Source: Nocardioides okcheonensis (GTDB lineage Bacteria; Actinomycetota; Actinomycetes; Propionibacteriales; Nocardioidaceae). Taken from it: 64,000 bases of DNA. Under the pieces are notes generated by a model. That model saw only the letters and a program-made list of their open reading frames with translations, had not been told where the DNA came from and searched no databases. This document shows, piece by piece, positions 16,727 through 25,691 of this stretch. Made by a program: the position numbers and the translations under genes. The first letter of the stretch is position 1. Each line of letters starts with the position of its first letter. The stretch covers positions 3,782,001 through 3,846,000 of the forward strand of contig NZ_CP087710.1 in NCBI RefSeq assembly GCF_020991065.1, in the 5' to 3' direction.

Positions 16727-17953
16727 ATGACGCTCACCCGCACCGCACTGGCGTTCGCCACGAGCGCGCTGCTCCTGCCCGCGCTCGCCACCCCGGCCGC
16801 CGCCGGCGAGCAGCAGCGCCGTCAGGTCGAGACCTGGACGACCCCGGGCAGCACGGCGATCACGATCACCGGGCACGGCTACGGCCACGGCCACGGGCTC
16901 TCGCAGTACGGCGCGCAGGGCGCCGCCCTCCAGGGGCTGACCTGGCAGCAGATCGTCGAGTTCTACTACCCCGGCACGACGTGGGGCGAGGTGCGCGGCA
17001 AGGTGCGGGTGCTGATCACCGCCGACACCGGTCGCGACGTGCAGGTCGTCGCACGCCCCGGCATCAAGGTGACCAGCCTCGCCCGCGACCGCTCCTGGCG
17101 GCTCCCGTCGCTCCCGGCACGCAAGTGGCGCCTGGTCGCGAAGGGCGGTGACACCCTCGTCCAGCGCACCACCGGCTCGCGCTGGCGGACCTGGAAGCGG
17201 GTCCCCGGCGAGGCCGAGCTCTCCTCGCGCAGCGGGCCGCTGACCCTCGTCACGCCCACCGGGCGCCGCGACTACCGGGGCTCGCTGCAGTCGGTCGCGC
17301 CGCGGCAGGGCAAGCGGCAGACCGTCAACCGGCTCGGCATGGAGGCCTACCTGCGCGGCGTGGTCCCGCAGGAGGTGCCGGCGCTGTGGCAGCCCGCCGC
17401 GGTGAGCGCCCAGTCGGTCGCAGCCCGGACCTACGCCGCGTTCGAGCGCTCGCACCCGTCGGCCGGGCACTACGACCTGTGCGACACCTCGCAGTGCCAG
17501 GTCTACGGCGGCGTCGACGTCGAGCACCCCGCCGCCACCGCGGCGATCCAGGCCACGGCGAAGCAGGGGCTGACCTACGAGGGACGGCCGGCGTTCACCC
17601 AGTTCTCCGCCAGCAACGGTGGCTTCTCCTCGGCCGGCTCGATGCCCTACCTGGTGGCCCAGCCCGACCCCTACGACGGCGTCGACAACCCGAAGTGGTC
17701 CACGTGGACCACGACGATCGACGACACGCAGGTCGAGGCGCAGTGGCCCGCGATCGGCGACCTGACCGGCATCGAGGTCACCACCCGCGACGGCAACGGC
17801 GACTGGGGCGGCCGGGTGGGTGACATGGCGTTCGTCGGCACCACCGGCACCGTCCGGGTCGACGGTGACACGGTGCGCACGGCGTTCGGCCTGGCCTCGG
17901 ACTGGTTCACCTTCGCGGTGACGCCGCGGCAGAGCGGCCGGGCGCGCCCGTGA
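16727..17953 (+). CDS. SpoIID/LytB domain secreted protein
   Basis: 408 residues. Signal peptide 1-27 (LLLPALATPAAAG). The SpoIID core starts with GHGYGHGHGLSQYGAQG (about 50-66) and continues with GMEAYLRGVVPQEVPALW (the domain's conserved Glu), AQSVAARTYA, CDTSQCQVYGGV and FSASNGGFS. SpoIID cleaves denuded peptidoglycan glycan strands during sporulation; in non-sporulating actinobacteria such proteins are thought to remodel the wall. A GGGAGGAG ribosome-binding site lies 6 nt before the ATG, one of the few clear leaders here. It overlaps the following lipoprotein gene (GTGA). Confidence 0.9.
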   Translation: MTLTRTALAFATSALLLPALATPAAAGEQQRRQVETWTTPGSTAITITGHGYGHGHGLSQYGAQGAALQGLTWQQIVEFYYPGTTWGEVRGKVRVLITADTGRDVQVVARPGIKVTSLARDRSWRLPSLPARKWRLVAKGGDTLVQRTTGSRWRTWKRVPGEAELSSRSGPLTLVTPTGRRDYRGSLQSVAPRQGKRQTVNRLGMEAYLRGVVPQEVPALWQPAAVSAQSVAARTYAAFERSHPSAGHYDLCDTSQCQVYGGVDVEHPAATAAIQATAKQGLTYEGRPAFTQFSASNGGFSSAGSMPYLVAQPDPYDGVDNPKWSTWTTTIDDTQVEAQWPAIGDLTGIEVTTRDGNGDWGGRVGDMAFVGTTGTVRVDGDTVRTAFGLASDWFTFAVTPRQSGRARP

Positions 17954-18894
17954 GGCGGGTGCGCCGGGTCGCCGCACTGCTCGCCGTCCTCGTCCTCGGC
18001 ACCGCCGGGTGCCAGGCGGGGGAGGCCGCGGGGGACGACGACCCGCTGCCCGACCCCGTGGTCGACACCGAGGTGACCTCCGACGTCGACTACGTCGCCC
18101 TCGGCGACTCGTTCTCGGCCGGACCGTTCATCGGCACCATGCGCACCGACCCGACCGGGTGCGCGCGCTCGCACGACAACTACCCCGCGTTCCTCGCCGA
18201 CTGGCTCGACGTCGCCTCCTACACCGACGTCACCTGCTCCGCCGCCACCACGGCCGACCTCACCGGCACGATGACGATGTTCGACGGCAACACCACCGGC
18301 CCGCAGCTCGACGCGGTGACCCGCGGGACGGACCTGGTCACCCTGGGAATGGGTGGCAACGACTTCGGCATCTACGACGCGCTCATCGGCTGCCAGGAGG
18401 GTCCGGCCGCCGCGTGCCCCGTCGACCGGCTCCGGGCCGACACCGCGAAGGTCGCCGACAACGTCCAGCAGGCGGTCCGCCGGATCGGCCGCCGGGCGCC
18501 CGACGCGACCGTCTACGTCGTCGGCTACCCCGACATCCTGCCGACCGAGGGCACGTGCGGCGCCGTGGGCGTCGACGCCGCGACGCTCGGCCCGGTCGCC
18601 GAGGTGGCCGGCCTGCTCAACGACGCCCTCGCGCGCGGCGCGCGCCGCGGAGGGGCGCAGTACGTCGACATGGAGGCGGTCTCCGAGGGACACGACGTGT
18701 GCGCCAAGGGGCGCGCCTGGGTCAACGGCCCGCGCTTCCGCGCCGGGGTCGCCGCGCCGTTCCACCCCAAGATCAACGGGATGCGGGCCGTCGCGACCGA
18801 GGTCTACCGCGCGGTCACCGGCGAGGAGCCGGAGGTCACCGAGTACGCCGAGCCCGACCCCGACGTGGTCGTGCTCAACGAGCCCGAGGGCTGA
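17950..18894 (+). CDS. SGNH/GDSL hydrolase lipoprotein
   Basis: 314 residues. A lipoprotein-like signal peptide ends LVLGTAGC (Cys21). The SGNH blocks are in order: DYVALGDSFSAG with nucleophile Ser54, CSAATTADLTG, VTLGMGGND (oxyanion Asn), and the C-terminal FHPKINGM with the catalytic His. Related actinobacterial enzymes are extracellular lipases/esterases; the conserved cysteines around 72, 97 and 147 suggest disulfides as in Streptomyces lipases. It is translationally coupled to the SpoIID gene, so the two act outside the membrane together. Confidence 0.9.
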   Translation: MRRVRRVAALLAVLVLGTAGCQAGEAAGDDDPLPDPVVDTEVTSDVDYVALGDSFSAGPFIGTMRTDPTGCARSHDNYPAFLADWLDVASYTDVTCSAATTADLTGTMTMFDGNTTGPQLDAVTRGTDLVTLGMGGNDFGIYDALIGCQEGPAAACPVDRLRADTAKVADNVQQAVRRIGRRAPDATVYVVGYPDILPTEGTCGAVGVDAATLGPVAEVAGLLNDALARGARRGGAQYVDMEAVSEGHDVCAKGRAWVNGPRFRAGVAAPFHPKINGMRAVATEVYRAVTGEEPEVTEYAEPDPDVVVLNEPEG

Positions 18895-19300
18895 GCGCCC
18901 GGAGGCTCCTGACCAGCACCGGCACCATCACGGCCGCGGCCAGCAGGTGCAGCCCCACCAGGGCGGCCCCGGTGGCGACGTCGTCCGCCCACACGACCGG
19001 TGGGACGAGCGAGAGCGCGGTCAGGGCCGTCGCCACCTGGAGGAACCGGTCGGCCGGCCGCGACACCCACCGCGACAGGAGGCCGGCCAGGGCGAGCCCG
19101 GCGAGGCACGACACCCCGGTGACGACGGCGATGCCGGAGACGGGGACGACCTCGCCGCCCTGCACCACGTAGTCGGTCCCCGCTGCCCGCAGCAGCGCGG
19201 CAGCAGCCGCGGTGACGGTGCTCGCCGCGGCCGCGGCGAGGAGGCCCGGGAGGAGCAGCCGGCTCGGTGCGCGGACCGGGGCGCGGGTCGACGCGCTCAC
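18875..19300 (-). CDS. DUF6069-like small membrane protein
   Basis: 141 residues with four hydrophobic segments (LLLPGLLAAAAASTVTAAAA, SGIAVVTGVSCLAGLALAG, a segment around VATALTALSLV and LVGLHLLAAAVMVPVLV). This is the four-helix pattern of DUF6069 proteins, which commonly sit beside ECF sigma factors. The GTG at 19300 overlaps the sigma gene stop (GTGA), so it is translated with it and may modulate it or be its membrane output. Its 3' end overlaps the SGNH gene by 20 bp on the other strand. Function unknown. Confidence 0.75.
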   Translation of the reverse strand: MSASTRAPVRAPSRLLLPGLLAAAAASTVTAAAAALLRAAGTDYVVQGGEVVPVSGIAVVTGVSCLAGLALAGLLSRWVSRPADRFLQVATALTALSLVPPVVWADDVATGAALVGLHLLAAAVMVPVLVRSLRALSPRAR

Positions 19301-20304
19301 GGGGTCACCGCGCCGTCGGTGAGGCGCTCGGGGAGCCCGAGGTGGGGGAACTGCTCGGCCCCGAAGGTGGTCACCTCGGTGACGGCACCGCCGGAGACCC
19401 GCAGCACGTCGAGGGTGAGCGGCAGCCACGCGTCGGCGGCGTCGTCGCGCAGGTAGTACGCGACGGCGGGCTGCCGGTTGACCGCGGTGGGCAGCGGCCG
19501 GAGCCCGGTCATGCCCTCGTAGCCGTCCGCGACCCAGGTCGCGACGACCGCCTCGCGGCCGACGACCAGGCCCTCGGTGGGCGGCATCGCGAACCTCACG
19601 TCCTCGCGCAGCATGGTGGCGATCGTGGCGACGTCGGCGGCCACGCTCGCGTCGGTGAACCGGCGGACCAGGTCGACGGTGGCCCCGTCGGTGGCGGCCC
19701 CGGCCCAGTCCTGGCGCTCGCGCGGGAGGCGCTCGCGCATCGCGGCGCGCGCCCGCTGCAGCGCGCTGTTGACCGACGCCACGGAGTCGCCGAGCAGGTC
19801 GGACACGTCCTTCGCGGGCCAGCCCAGCACGTCGCGGAGCAGCAGCGCGGCGCGCTGGCGCGGGGCGAGGTGCTGCAGGGCGACCAGGTAGGCGAGCTCG
19901 ACGGTCTCGCGGGCGAGCGCGCTGGCCTCCGGTCCGTCCGCGTCGTGCGCGGGAAGCTCGTCGAGCAGGCGGTCGGGGTAGGGCTGCAGCCACGGCACCT
20001 CGCCGCCGGTCGCGGGGGCGGGCCGACGCGCGGCCAGGGCATCGAGGCAGGTGTTGGTCGCGATCCGGTAGAGCCACGCCCGGAAGGTCGAGCGCCCGGC
20101 GTAGGTGTCGCGGCGTCGCCATCCCCGCAGGAACGTCTCCTGCACGGCGTCCTCGGCATCCTCGAACGACCCGAGCATGCGGTAGCAGTGCACGTGCAGC
20201 TCGCGGCGGTGCCGCATCGCGTGCGCGGTGAAGGCCTCCTCGTCGATCTCCGTCAGGTCGTCCACGACCGGCTCCCGTTCCAGTGTCTCCACGGCTCTCG
20301 CCAT
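19297..20304 (-). CDS. ECF sigma factor, SigG-like, with C-terminal SnoaL domain
   Basis: 335 residues. Region 2 (HRRELHVHCYRMLGSFEDAEDAVQETFLRGWRRR, about 30-65) and region 4 (LAPRQRAALLLRDVLGWPAKDVSDLLGDSVASVNSALQRARAAM, about 145-190) are followed by a 130-residue SnoaL/NTF2-like domain. This is the layout of mycobacterial SigG and other SnoaL-tailed ECF groups, in which the C-terminal fold replaces an anti-sigma factor. Shine-Dalgarno GAGAGG precedes the ATG. An 18-bp dyad CGTGAC-N6-GTCACG at 20310-20327 lies just upstream and could be a regulatory site. Confidence 0.9.
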   Translation of the reverse strand: MARAVETLEREPVVDDLTEIDEEAFTAHAMRHRRELHVHCYRMLGSFEDAEDAVQETFLRGWRRRDTYAGRSTFRAWLYRIATNTCLDALAARRPAPATGGEVPWLQPYPDRLLDELPAHDADGPEASALARETVELAYLVALQHLAPRQRAALLLRDVLGWPAKDVSDLLGDSVASVNSALQRARAAMRERLPRERQDWAGAATDGATVDLVRRFTDASVAADVATIATMLREDVRFAMPPTEGLVVGREAVVATWVADGYEGMTGLRPLPTAVNRQPAVAYYLRDDAADAWLPLTLDVLRVSGGAVTEVTTFGAEQFPHLGLPERLTDGAVTP

Positions 20305-20371
20305 CCTCTCGTGACGTCGGTGTCACGGGTATGACGGTCCGGGGCGCCGGAACTCATCGCCTGGGGGTGGA

Positions 20372-23300
20372 TCAGCCGATCACCAGCACCAGGTCGCCGC
20401 CCTCGGCGGCCTTGGTGGCAGCGATCACCACCCGCTGGACGGTGCCGGCGACGGGGGCGGTGATGGAGGCCTCCATCTTCATCGCCTCGATGGTCGCGAC
20501 GGTCTGGCCGGCCTCGACGGTGTCGCCCTCGGCGACCGTCACCGTGACGGCGCCGTCGTAGGGGGCCGCGACCTGGCCCGCCGAGCCGTCGGCCCGCTCC
20601 GCGGAGGCGACGTCGGCCGAGACGCTCCGGTCGCGCACCTGCACGGGCCGCAGCTGGCCGTCGACGGTGGCCATCACCGTGCGCAGGCCGCGCTCGTCGG
20701 CCTCGCTGATCGCCTCGAGGCCGAACAGCATCTCGCGGCCCTCGCGGACCCGGACGCGGTGCTCCTCGCCGCGGCGCAGGCCGTAGAGGTAGTCGATGGT
20801 CGAGACGCCGCCGAGGTCGCCGTAGGTCTCGCGCGACTCGTGGAAGGCCGCCGTCGGACCGGGGAAGAGCAGCTCGTTGAGCGTCGCGCGGCGCTCGGAC
20901 GACAGGCTGGCGCGCTGCTCGTCGGTGAGCGTCTCGGCGGGCTGCTTCCAGGTCCGGCCGGCCAGCGCCTTGCTCCGGAACGGCTCCGGCCAGCCGCCGG
21001 GCGGGTCGCCCAGCTCGCCGCTGAGGAAGCCGACCACCGAGTCCGGGACGTCGTAGGACGCCGGGTCGGCCTCGAACTCCGCCGGGTCCGCGCCCGCGGC
21101 GACGAGGGCGAGGGCGAGGTCGCCGACGACCTTGGACGACGGGGTCACCTTGACCACGTTGCCGAGGATGTCGTTGGCGGCGGCGTACATGTCCTCGACC
21201 TGCTCGAACTTCTCGCCGAGGCCCAGCGCGATCGCCTGCTGGCGCAGGTTGGAGAGCTGGCCGCCGGGGATCTCGTGGCGGTAGACACGTCCGGTCGGGG
21301 CGGGCAGCCCGGACTCGAACGGCGCGTAGACGCGGCGCACGGCCTCCCAGTAGGGCTCCATCGCGTTGACCGCCGCGAGCGAGAGGCCGGTCTCGCGGGG
21401 GGAGTGGTCGGTCGCGGAGACGAGCGCGGACAGGGCGGGCTGGGAGGTGCCGCCGGCCATCGAGGCCGCGGCGCCGTCGACGGCGTCGACGCCGGCGTCG
21501 ATCGCGGCGAGCAGCGTGGCGAGCTGGCCGCCGGGGGTGTCGTGGGTGTGCAGGTGCACGGGCAGGTCGAACCGCTCGCGCAGCGCCGTCACCAGGGTCC
21601 GTGCGGCGGGCGCGCGGAGCAGGCCGGCCATGTCCTTGATCGCCAGCACGTGGGCGCCCGCCTCGACGATCGACTCGGCGAGCCGGAGGTAGTAGTCGAG
21701 CGTGTAGAGCTTCTCGTCCGGGGAGGAGAGGTCGCCGGTGTAGCACAGCGCGACCTCGGCGACCGAGGTGCCGGTGGCCCGGACGGCGTCGATCGCCGGG
21801 CGCATCTGGGACACGTCGTTGAGGGCGTCGAAGATCCGGAACACGTCGATCCCGGTCTCCGCCGCCTCCTGGACGAAGGCCTCGGTGACCTCGGTGGGGT
21901 ACGGCGTGTAGCCGACCGTGTTGCGTCCGCGCAGCAGCATCTGCAGGCCGATGTTGGGGATCGCCTCGCGCAGCGCGGCGAGCCGCTCCCACGGGTCCTC
22001 GTTGAGGAAGCGCAGTGCGACGTCGTAGGTCGCGCCGCCCCAGCACTCGACCGACCACAGCTGCGGCGTGGTGCGGGCGACGTGGTCGGCGACGGCGAGC
22101 AGGTCGCGGGTGCGGACGCGGGTCGCGAGCAGCGACTGGTGGGCGTCGCGGAAGGTGGTGTCGGTGACCGCGACGGTGGTCTGCGCGCGCAGCCGTCGGG
22201 CGAACTCCTCCGGGCCGACCGCGCGCAGCAGCTGGCGGGTGCCGTCCGGCACCGGCTGCGACCGGTCGAGCCGGGCGAGCTTGCTGACCGGGTCGACGGT
22301 GACCGGGGCCGCGCCGTGGGGCTGGTTGACGGTGACGTCGGCGAGGAACTCCAGCAGCCGGGTGGCGCGGTCGCCGCCGACCTGGGCCTTGAGCAGCTGC
22401 GGGTGGTCCTCGATGAAGGAGGTGGTGACGCCGCCGGCGGCGAAGTCGGGGTCGGCGAGGACGGCCTGCAGGAAGCCGACGTTGGTCGAGACGCCGCGGA
22501 TGCGGAACTCCAGCAGGGCGCGCCGGGCCTTCTGCACGGCGGCCTCGAAGGTGCGGCCGCGGCAGGTGAGCTTGGCGAGCATCGAGTCGAAGTGGGGGCT
22601 GACCTCGGCGCCGGTGTAGGTCGTGCCGCCGTCGAGGCGTACGCCGGGGCCGCCGGGGGAGCGGTACATCGTGATCCGGCCGGTGTCGGGGCGGAAGCCG
22701 TTGGCCGGGTCCTCGGTCGTGATCCGGCACTGCAGCGCGAAGCCCCGGGGCGCGACCGAGTCCTGGGTGAGGCCGAGGTCCGCGAGCGTGGCGCCGGCGG
22801 CGATCCGCATCTGCGCCTGCACGAGGTCCACGCCGGTGACCTCCTCGGTCACGGTGTGCTCGACCTGGATGCGGGGGTTCATCTCGATGAAGACGTACTT
22901 CCCGGACGGGTCGAGGAGGAACTCGACGGTGCCGGCGTTCCGGTAGCCGATCTCGCGGGCGAAGCGGACCGCGTCGGCGCAGATCCGGTCCCGGAGGTCG
23001 GGGTCGAGGCTCGGGGCCGGGGCGATCTCGACGACCTTCTGGTGGCGGCGCTGCACCGAGCAGTCCCGCTCGTAGAGGTGGATCACGCCGCCCTCGGAGC
23101 CGGTCCCGTCGGAGAGGATCTGCACCTCGATGTGGCGCGGGTCGACGACCGCCTGCTCGATGAAGACGGTCGGGTCGCCGAAGGCGCCCTCGGCCTCGCG
23201 CATGCAGGTCTCGATCGCCTCGCGCAGGTCGGCACGGTCGTCGACGCGGCGCATGCCACGCCCGCCGCCGCCGGCGACGGCCTTGACGAAGAGCGGGGCC

Positions 23301-23755
23301 TCGATCCGCTCGGCCGCCGCGACCAGCGCGTCGACGTCGGTCGACGGAGGCACCGACTCCAGCACCGGGACGCCCGCGGCCTTCGCCGCGGCGATGGCGC
23401 GGGCCTTGTTGCCGGTGAGGGTCAGGACCTCGGCGCTGGGGCCGATGAAGGTGATGCCGGCGGCCGCGCACGCCTCGGCCAGGGCGGGGTTCTCCGACAG
23501 GAAGCCGTAGCCGGGGTAGACCGCGTCGGCGCCGCAGTCGACGGCGACCCGCACGATGGCCTCGGGGTCGAGGTAGGCGCGGACGGGGTGGCCGACCTCG
23601 CCGATCTGGTAGGCCTCCTCCGCGCGCATCCGGTGCTCGGAGCCCCGGTCCTCGTGCGGGAAGACGGCCACCGTGCGCACGCCGATCTCGCGCGCCGCTC
23701 GGAAGGCCCGGACTGCGATCTCGCCACGGTTGGCGACGAGCACCTTGGAGAACAT
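20372..23755 (-). CDS. pyc: Pyruvate carboxylase
   Basis: 1127 residues, full single-chain PYC. Biotin carboxylase comes first ([20 protein letters not shown], glycine-rich KAVAGGGGRGMRRV, and FIEMNPRIQVEHTVTEEVTG; about 1-460). The carboxyltransferase barrel follows (TTFRDAHQSLLATRVRT, WGGATYDVALRFLNEDPW, HLHTHDTPGGQ; about 530-800), then the allosteric/linker PYC_OADA region, and a biotinyl domain with the lysine in IEAMKMEAS near the C-terminus. It carboxylates pyruvate to oxaloacetate with ATP and bicarbonate. The ATG at 23755 (MFSKVL) is used rather than a TTG three codons earlier. Biotin would be attached by the birA product. Confidence 0.97.
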   Translation of the reverse strand: MFSKVLVANRGEIAVRAFRAAREIGVRTVAVFPHEDRGSEHRMRAEEAYQIGEVGHPVRAYLDPEAIVRVAVDCGADAVYPGYGFLSENPALAEACAAAGITFIGPSAEVLTLTGNKARAIAAAKAAGVPVLESVPPSTDVDALVAAAERIEAPLFVKAVAGGGGRGMRRVDDRADLREAIETCMREAEGAFGDPTVFIEQAVVDPRHIEVQILSDGTGSEGGVIHLYERDCSVQRRHQKVVEIAPAPSLDPDLRDRICADAVRFAREIGYRNAGTVEFLLDPSGKYVFIEMNPRIQVEHTVTEEVTGVDLVQAQMRIAAGATLADLGLTQDSVAPRGFALQCRITTEDPANGFRPDTGRITMYRSPGGPGVRLDGGTTYTGAEVSPHFDSMLAKLTCRGRTFEAAVQKARRALLEFRIRGVSTNVGFLQAVLADPDFAAGGVTTSFIEDHPQLLKAQVGGDRATRLLEFLADVTVNQPHGAAPVTVDPVSKLARLDRSQPVPDGTRQLLRAVGPEEFARRLRAQTTVAVTDTTFRDAHQSLLATRVRTRDLLAVADHVARTTPQLWSVECWGGATYDVALRFLNEDPWERLAALREAIPNIGLQMLLRGRNTVGYTPYPTEVTEAFVQEAAETGIDVFRIFDALNDVSQMRPAIDAVRATGTSVAEVALCYTGDLSSPDEKLYTLDYYLRLAESIVEAGAHVLAIKDMAGLLRAPAARTLVTALRERFDLPVHLHTHDTPGGQLATLLAAIDAGVDAVDGAAASMAGGTSQPALSALVSATDHSPRETGLSLAAVNAMEPYWEAVRRVYAPFESGLPAPTGRVYRHEIPGGQLSNLRQQAIALGLGEKFEQVEDMYAAANDILGNVVKVTPSSKVVGDLALALVAAGADPAEFEADPASYDVPDSVVGFLSGELGDPPGGWPEPFRSKALAGRTWKQPAETLTDEQRASLSSERRATLNELLFPGPTAAFHESRETYGDLGGVSTIDYLYGLRRGEEHRVRVREGREMLFGLEAISEADERGLRTVMATVDGQLRPVQVRDRSVSADVASAERADGSAGQVAAPYDGAVTVTVAEGDTVEAGQTVATIEAMKMEASITAPVAGTVQRVVIAATKAAEGGDLVLVIG

Positions 23756-23818
23756 GGGGCGCAACCTACCGAGGTACGCGTGTGACGTGGGTTACTCGTC
23801 CGTACCGTGGCTGGCCGC

Positions 23819-24757
23819 TCAGGCCGCCGCCGGCACCTGGGCGCGCCACCACGCGACGGTCGCCGCGAGCCCGTCGGCGAGCGGGGTGGGCGCGAGGCCG
23901 AGCCGCTCCTCGCTGCGGCTGGAGTCGAGCACGAACGGCGCGGTGAACATGTACGACGTCTCCGCCAGCTCGCGCATGTCGCGCGAGACCAGGCCGACCG
24001 CCGTCATCAGCGCGCCCGGGATCGAGGACGTCCGCGGGACCGGGACGCCCCCGGCGGCCGCGACCATCTCCACGAGCTGCTGCTGGGTGAGCGCCGGCGC
24101 GGTCGGGGCGTGCAGGAACGAGTTCCACAGGTCCTCGCGGGCCGCCGCGCGGACCATCGCGGCGGCGAGGTCGGGCACGAAGGTGAACGAGTGGGGCTGG
24201 TGCAGGCTGCCGGCCACGCGCATCGTGCGCCCGGCCAGGACGGTCGGCACCATGCGCTCGCCCGCGTGGGCGTTGCGGACCAGCGGGCCGTAGAAGTCGG
24301 ACGCCGCGACGCTGACGGTGGGCGTGGGGGAGGCGTCGCGCTGGGCGAGCAGGTCGGTACGGACGCCGAGCTTGCCGCCGGACGCCGCGCGGGGGAGGTC
24401 CTCGGTGATCGGCCCGTCCACCGGGCCGTAGGAGTAGAGGCTCTCCGGGAACACCACGACGGCGCCCGCGCGGCCGGCGGCCTCGAGGACGACCTTCTCG
24501 GCCAGCGGCAGCTCGGCGCGCCAGGTGCGGGCGTCGTAGCGCGAGCCGTGGATGCAGTGGTGCACCGCGACCGCGCCGGCGAGGGCCTCGTCGAGGTGGT
24601 CGGGACGCGACACGTCGACCCTCCTCCGCTCGATGCCCGCGTGCTCGGGCCCGGAGCCCGAGCGGGTCAGCAGGCGGACCTGCTCGCCGGCCTCGGCGAG
24701 CTGGAGGGCGACGGTCGAGCCGACGGGACCGGCTCCGGTGACGACGTGGACGGACAT
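23819..24757 (-). CDS. NAD(P)-binding SDR/NmrA-like oxidoreductase
   Basis: 312 residues from the ATG at 24757, which has GAGGAGC 5 nt upstream. The N-terminal Rossmann motif VTGAGPVGSTVALQLAEAG (6-24) is followed by LYSYGP and a TFVPDLAAAMVRAA segment, typical of atypical/extended SDRs of the NAD-epimerase class. No clear YxxxK pair is seen, so it may bind NAD(P) for sensing or isomerisation rather than dehydrogenation. It is divergent from a TetR gene, and two identical operator-like repeats lie between them, so it is the likely regulatory target. Confidence 0.82.
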   Translation of the reverse strand: MSVHVVTGAGPVGSTVALQLAEAGEQVRLLTRSGSGPEHAGIERRRVDVSRPDHLDEALAGAVAVHHCIHGSRYDARTWRAELPLAEKVVLEAAGRAGAVVVFPESLYSYGPVDGPITEDLPRAASGGKLGVRTDLLAQRDASPTPTVSVAASDFYGPLVRNAHAGERMVPTVLAGRTMRVAGSLHQPHSFTFVPDLAAAMVRAAAREDLWNSFLHAPTAPALTQQQLVEMVAAAGGVPVPRTSSIPGALMTAVGLVSRDMRELAETSYMFTAPFVLDSSRSEERLGLAPTPLADGLAATVAWWRAQVPAAA

Positions 24758-24780
24758 GGGTGCTCCTCGGGATCCAAAGA

Positions 24781-24795
24781 GAGAGCGGTGCTCTC
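24781..24795. promoter_or_regulatory. Candidate TetR operator 1
   Basis: GAGAGCGGTGCTCTC, 6-bp arms around GGT, 23 bp before the oxidoreductase ATG. The 14-bp core AGAGCGGTGCTCTC recurs exactly at 24833-24846. Confidence 0.6.
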
Positions 24796-24831
24796 GGTGA
24801 AGCAAGCATGCATCGATGGAAGGGCGAAAGC

Positions 24832-24848
24832 AAGAGCGGTGCTCTCTT
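24832..24848. promoter_or_regulatory. Candidate TetR operator 2
   Basis: AAGAGCGGTGCTCTCTT, second copy of the same core, 51 bp (about five helical turns) from copy 1 and 38 bp before the TetR ATG. Confidence 0.6.
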
Positions 24849-24886
24849 CAGATAACACCGCTCGCTCCTGTGGCACACTGGGCGGC

Positions 24887-25585
24887 ATGTCGGAGACCTC
24901 GCCCCGCGCCCGGGCGCGCGAGCAGACCATGCGCGACATCGTCCGGATCGGCCGGGCCCACCTCGCCACGGACGGCGCAGCCGCCCTGTCCCTGCGGGCG
25001 GTGGCGCGTGACCTCGGCATCGTGTCGTCCGCGGTCTACCGCTACGTCGCGAGCCGGGACGAGCTGCTGACCCTGCTCGTCGTCGACGGCTACGACGAGC
25101 TCGGCGACGCCGTCGACGCCGCCGAGGCGAAGGTCGCCCGCGCCGACCACGCCGGCCGGATGCGGGCGATCGGCCGCGCCGTGCGCGCGTGGGCCGTCGC
25201 CGAGCCGGCGACGTACGCCCTGCTCTTCGGCAGCCCGGTCCCGGGCTACGAGGCGCCGGCCGAGCGCACCGTGGTGCCGGGCACGCGGGTGATCCTCCGG
25301 CTCGTCGCGGTGTGGGAGGACGCCTGGGCGGCCGGAGTCGCACCCGCTCCCGGGGCCGGGGTGGCGCCGCGGCGGCTCGCGCGCGACCTCGCCCGGCTCC
25401 GCCGGGACCTCGCCCTCACCGCCCCCGACGAGCTGGTCGCGCGGGGCATGCTGGCGTGGGCGGCGCTGTTCGGCTGCGTGAGCTTCGAGGTCTTCGGGCA
25501 GTACGGCGCGGACACCTTCACCGACCCGAAGGACATCTTCGAGCACCACCTCGACGTGCTGGTGGCGACGGTCGGCCTCGGCTAG
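24887..25585 (+). CDS. TetR/AcrR family transcriptional regulator
   Basis: 232 residues. The helix-turn-helix is AALSLRAVARDLGIVSSAVYRYVASRDELLTLLVVDGYDELG (about 30-70). The C-terminal domain has the WHG/TetR_C pattern (YALLFGSPVPGYEAP, followed by AWAALFGCVSFEVFGQY) common in actinobacterial TetR proteins. CACACT lies 7 nt before the ATG. Divergence from the SDR gene and two matching palindromes in the shared promoter region argue that it represses both that gene and itself. Confidence 0.92.
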   Translation: MSETSPRARAREQTMRDIVRIGRAHLATDGAAALSLRAVARDLGIVSSAVYRYVASRDELLTLLVVDGYDELGDAVDAAEAKVARADHAGRMRAIGRAVRAWAVAEPATYALLFGSPVPGYEAPAERTVVPGTRVILRLVAVWEDAWAAGVAPAPGAGVAPRRLARDLARLRRDLALTAPDELVARGMLAWAALFGCVSFEVFGQYGADTFTDPKDIFEHHLDVLVATVGLG

Positions 25586-25616
25586 CGGCGCCAGGTCGGG
25601 CGAGGCGAAGTCGCGC

Positions 25617-25659
25617 CAACCTCTACGGGGCGCTGGAGCGTTCTCCCTGTGAGAGGTTG
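25617..25659 (+). promoter_or_regulatory. Inverted repeat and possible ECF promoter before the SigE-type gene
   Basis: CAACCTCT (25617-25624) and AGAGGTTG (25652-25659) form perfect 8-bp arms. Between them, CAACC followed 18 nt after AAC by CGTT resembles an ECF -35/-10 pair, so sigma autoregulation is possible. Confidence 0.3.
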
Positions 25660-25691
25660 CAGCACGACATCACCAGCGGGGGGACCGGGGA

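Noticed and set aside
20759..23785. A 1008-codon open frame on the plus strand opposite pyruvate carboxylase
   Set aside because: It is the antisense shadow of pyc: GC-rich third positions keep the opposite strand open, the predicted peptide is Val/Gly/Arg/Asp low complexity with no domain, and the minus strand encodes a complete PYC.
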